Positions 60,801-64,000 of a DNA stretch of 64,000 nt are shown piece after piece. The translations under genes were made by a program, and so were the position numbers. The notes below the pieces were generated by a model. It searched no databases, was not told the origin of the DNA, and worked only from the letters and a program-made list of their open reading frames with translations. Origin of the DNA: Nematostella vectensis (lineage: Eukaryota; Cnidaria; Anthozoa; Actiniaria; Edwardsiidae); NCBI RefSeq assembly GCF_932526225.1, contig NC_064039.1:7019001-7083000 (forward strand), given 5' to 3'. Each line of letters opens with the position of its first letter. Within the stretch, counting starts at the first letter, position 1.

Positions 60801-63800
60801 ATGTTTGCGCGTACTTAAATTAACAATTTCAAATAAGTCGAGAACTTAAAGACTTGCAAAAAATTAAAAGCAGCAAACTTTAATCTCTCGAAATTTGATG
60901 GATATAGAAAAATTAATGACAGAGATTATGGAGGTTCTTTTTTGATCTCCTAGCAAGGACATGCAGCAAAACTGTCGATTATGGCATGAGGAACAAGAAC
61001 ACCTTTCCATTACTGTAAGAATTCAGTAACAGTGTGCTGGTTTTGTTTCAATATAATGGCCTGTTTAGGTTGTTGGTTAACTTAAATGTTTTGTAAAAAC
61101 GAGATAGTCACTTAAGATTTAAATTCGCGAAATCCCTGCAAACACAATTGTTCTCTGCAATCAGGAAATTTTAATTTCCTTTAAAAAGGCAAGAGAAATG
61201 TTCAACAAAATTTTCACGAAAATTAAGACATGCAAAGACAGCGCACAACAAATTTTGTAGCAGTGACAAAAAAAAAGATTCTGGGATAATTGAAAAACTA
61301 CATGTTTCTTGTATTGGCTCAACTTGGAAACATCAAGGAGACATGTCGCGCTTGACATGTCGCCTAGTTTAGCCAGGCCTTAACAAGAAGCGGATCCATC
61401 ACCTAGTGACAATAAACAAATATTAGCCTGTGCTCTGTTTTTCTTATCTAACAAACATTAACTTAACATATTCAAACATTATTTATGCATACACAGTAGG
61501 GCTATTTTGAAGCATGTAACACACCTGAGTGGATGCGGCTGTGTCTGCGCAGGTCGTTAGAGCTGTAGAATGCCTTCGGACATACGGGACACTGGTGGGG
61601 GCGCTCCCCTGTGTGGGTATAAATATGCTGTTGGAGCCCAAATGGATGACGGAAGGCCTTGTCACACATGCTACACTTCCACTTTCGGCAGCTCATGTCA
61701 GGACACACCCGCTTGATGTGGCGAGCAAGGTAGTTGAGTGAAGTAAAGATCTTACCACATTTGCCACATGTGTACCCTTCTGTAGACAGGAAAATAGTTT
61801 TAATAAACATTTTCTTCGGCAAAGGCGATTGAAATTCTAAAACTCCATATGGATGCAGAAAGTGAAAAATAGAAAACAAACCAATGATACTTTAGTTTTT
61901 GTTCGTTCTTGTTTTGCTCTAGTAGACATTTCGGCTTGTAAACTAAAACTCTATTCAATCTGCTTTTGTTACCGCCCCTTTCGTGCTTACTCTACCCCCA
62001 TTTCACACAAATCTTTTGTTAACTATGGTTAGCACACATTACCTTGTGCCAACAGGTAATTCACAGTTTTTTTTTTTTTTTTTTTTTTTACAATTATGCT
62101 AATTTTCTAACAGCAAAACAATGGGTTCCGCGTATAATCCGCACCCAGATTTTGAAGGTCTTTTTTCGAGTAAAAAAGTGTGCATTATATGCCGCCGGTA
62201 AATATGGTACACTCAACACCATGTGGGGGAACGAATGGCATGCAGATAACAAAACACAGACAAAAAACACAGCATTTGTTGCAGTTCTTTCAGACATAGT
62301 AATACATAATTTAAATGAAAAAATAAAATAAAAACTCTGTTAACCTCCTCTCTCAAATAAGCCTGTCCCTTTAAAGCCAAAATTTAAAATTTAGTTCCTT
62401 CCCTCTATTTAGACCCCCTGCCCATAAGAAGAAAAAAAAACAATGGTTAATCTTTCCAAAATAAATAGTGATTCCTGCTTGATTGAAATAGTTGGCTCGA
62501 TGCTATGTCATTTGGTGTTTTTTATGGGTAAACCTATATTTCTCTAATTATAATCATTCTAAACAAAGCCTCCTCTCCCTAGTGAGACCCTTGTATCCCC
62601 GCTGATAAAATCGCACATTACGTTACGTCACATGGCCTCTTTGTTGCTCCCCTTGACCCTAAGACAACTTACCGGCAGTTTGGTTCAATTAAATTTTTTT
62701 TAATCTTTACCTTTCTTTAATACCCTCCTTTTTTTCTTTGAAAAAAAAAAAGGAAAAAGCCCCTGGCTTATTGCAGCCTTTTTATTATCTAAATGATAAT
62801 AGGAGATAAGAAAGATCAAAATATTCCCCAGTAAAGCAAGACCTTTCTATCCTTTTTTTCCTACCTCTGCTGATTCTCACTGAAGCAAGTGAATGAGCTT
62901 TTTACCCATTTTTTTCCTAGTAATTGTCACAAGCTGGCCAACCAACCAGCCAACCAACCAATCAACCAACCGACCAATCATTAGTTTATTACTGTCTCTG
63001 TCAGCAACATATTACAAAATGGGTGTACAATTACGTCATATGAGAAGCATTTTGACTAAAGAGTTGTACTTACCAATGCCAATCCTGTTGTACTCAGGGT
63101 CAACCTCAACATCTCCCACACGGAACATGCCCTTACTGGTGAACACCACCTTCTCATCCGGGGCCTCTGGGTGTGCTTCCTCATGTGAAGGGCTTTCCCT
63201 AACACCCCCATCACTACCCTCATGGGCGCCAATACTCAGAAGTGCAGTAGCGGCCTGCTCAATGTTGAATTCACTACTCCGTGACCTAGGTACCTCTTCA
63301 GAAGGTCTAGCACCAGGTTTTGTGGGTGTTATTTTTGGCTTAGGGGAGGGAAAATTAGATGGTATCTTCTCAAGAGTTTTTGCATTTTCCATTGTCTTTT
63401 GTTTCCGTTCAGGTGCTTCCCGTTTTAACTCTGCTGACTTGGTTCTCTCGTGAACAAGCTTTTTCACAGCTTGCTTTGCACTTACCCCTGGGGCTCTTGA
63501 ATTTCTGTCAGTGTTTCCGGACTCTGACTCAGCTTGTGGTCTTGCATGGGCTTTACTTGCCACTGGGCTAACCACCATAATGCTATGCCCCTGTGGAGTT
63601 GCTGCCCCTTGTGGAATGGAAGAATACACTGCAGTATTTGTTGAATGAAAGACATTACTTGGCATAGAGACAGTGGAAGTAAGAACAACGCCTGAAGCCC
63701 CTGCCGACATGTCTGTTACTAATGTTCTTGATTGAGTACGAGGAAGGATGGGTCTACCTCCTAGAGACTTCATTAGAGGTACCCCTCCCTGACCACCTCT

Positions 63801-64000
63801 ACTCCCAGTAGCCACCCCCTCAGCCTTAGGCTTTAAGGCAACATGGTGTTGGTACCCAGGATCGTGAGGGTTTGACTGAGCAGCTATGATGTTCCTAGGA
63901 ACACCTCCAAGATTCTGAGGACTGCCGAGGAACACTACGGGTGTGGTGCCCCACATGAGTGAGGGAACATTTGACCCCACATTACCAATCACTTCCTCCA
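57841..64000 (-). CDS. C2H2 zinc-finger protein, 5' end outside window
   Basis: Exons with closed phase: 64000-63074 (partial), 61779-61525, 60559-60341, 58650-58561, 58163-57841. The N-terminal part is a long low-complexity Ser/Pro/Lys-rich region without a recognised domain. Nine fingers follow: the first is atypical (CGKC to RHIKRVC, C2HC-like); the others run CSMC, CPVC, CKHC, CPQC, CEQC, CKEC, CSTC and CLTC. Linkers include TGERPH, SGERPY and TGEKPH. Two fingers are split across exon borders. It is probably a DNA-binding nuclear regulator; I cannot assign an orthologue. The stop is at 57841-57843. Confidence 0.9.
59239..60249. mobile_element. foldback element with repeated TATCTTTTAGGG motif
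   Basis: The left end (GGGGTAGTCC, ATCAGACGGGGATCATCA) pairs inversely with the right end (TGACGATCCCCGTCCGTTTGAT, GGAGTACCCC). The interior has at least five TATCTTTTAGGG-type motifs and is interrupted by the MITE at 59340-59921. It lies in a zinc-finger gene intron. Confidence 0.7.
59340..59921. mobile_element. 582-bp MITE nested in a foldback element, 5-bp TSD (TTTAG)
   Basis: CAGGGCTTCTGGAATTACGCG-type left end pairs inversely with the right end CGCGTAATTCCAAAAGCCCT. The direct repeat TTTAG lies at 59335-59339 and 59922-59926. CGCGTAATTT-like motifs are scattered inside. No coding capacity. Confidence 0.78.
60674..61380. mobile_element. 707-bp MITE with TAA duplication and internal 14-bp repeat
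   Basis: AGGCCTGACTAAACTAAGC at the left pairs inversely with the right end GCCTAGTTTAGCCAGGCCT. TAA flanks both ends (60671-60673, 61381-61383). A 14-bp unit GACATGTTGAGCGT is repeated about five times at 60693-60768, and an inverse single copy lies near 61340. It lies in a zinc-finger gene intron. Confidence 0.82.
61780..63073. other. zinc-finger gene intron between first and second identified exons
   Basis: No exon is needed by phase. It contains a poly-T run of about 24 at 62065-62089 and a (CCAA)n-like tract at 62937-62980. A CGCGTATAATCCGC segment near 62129 resembles a dispersed-repeat end. Confidence 0.5.

Overview
The window looks like nuclear DNA of an early-branching animal, most likely a cnidarian (anthozoan). 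This is an inference from AT-rich introns, intron-rich animal genes (a MUS81-type nuclease, MXD bHLH-zip repressor, hexokinase, TAF5L and a C2H2 zinc-finger protein) and a heavy load of small inverted-repeat DNA transposons, a gypsy-type LTR element and a LINE. No rRNA, bacterial operon or CRISPR array is present. Exon models were built by hand from splice signals and reading phase.

Layout. 1-315: 29-bp tandem repeat. 1727-8131 (-): secreted M28-peptidase-like protein with EGF domains, carrying two apparent one-base frame breaks. 9190-14889 (-): MUS81-like structure-specific nuclease whose usual C-terminal helix-hairpin-helix region is replaced by about 560 residues with five ubiquitin-interacting motifs, a UBA-like segment and a terminal SUMO-interacting motif. 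16082-19510 (+): decayed LTR retrotransposon with intact target-site duplication. 23275-27561 (+): MXD/MAD repressor. 29640-36850: a satellite block with a 61-bp array, then a 33/35-bp array inside a foldback element, with an inverted outlier of the first array on the far side. 37624-43162 (-): complete hexokinase. 44002-56087 (+): complete TAF5L, with introns holding a LINE, a 2.2-kb foldback transposon with 9-bp duplication, a MITE and a 27-bp minisatellite. 57841-64000 (-): C2H2 zinc-finger gene, 5' end outside the window.

Hexokinase and TAF5L are divergent neighbours sharing an 839-bp intergenic region. The remaining genes show no operon-like linkage. The most novel-looking item is the MUS81-like nuclease with a ubiquitin/SUMO-reading tail. 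The second theme is transposon structure: several elements can be delimited to the base by target-site duplications, falling into a 5-bp TSD class with CAGG/CATG-type ends, a TTA/TAA class and a 9-bp class.
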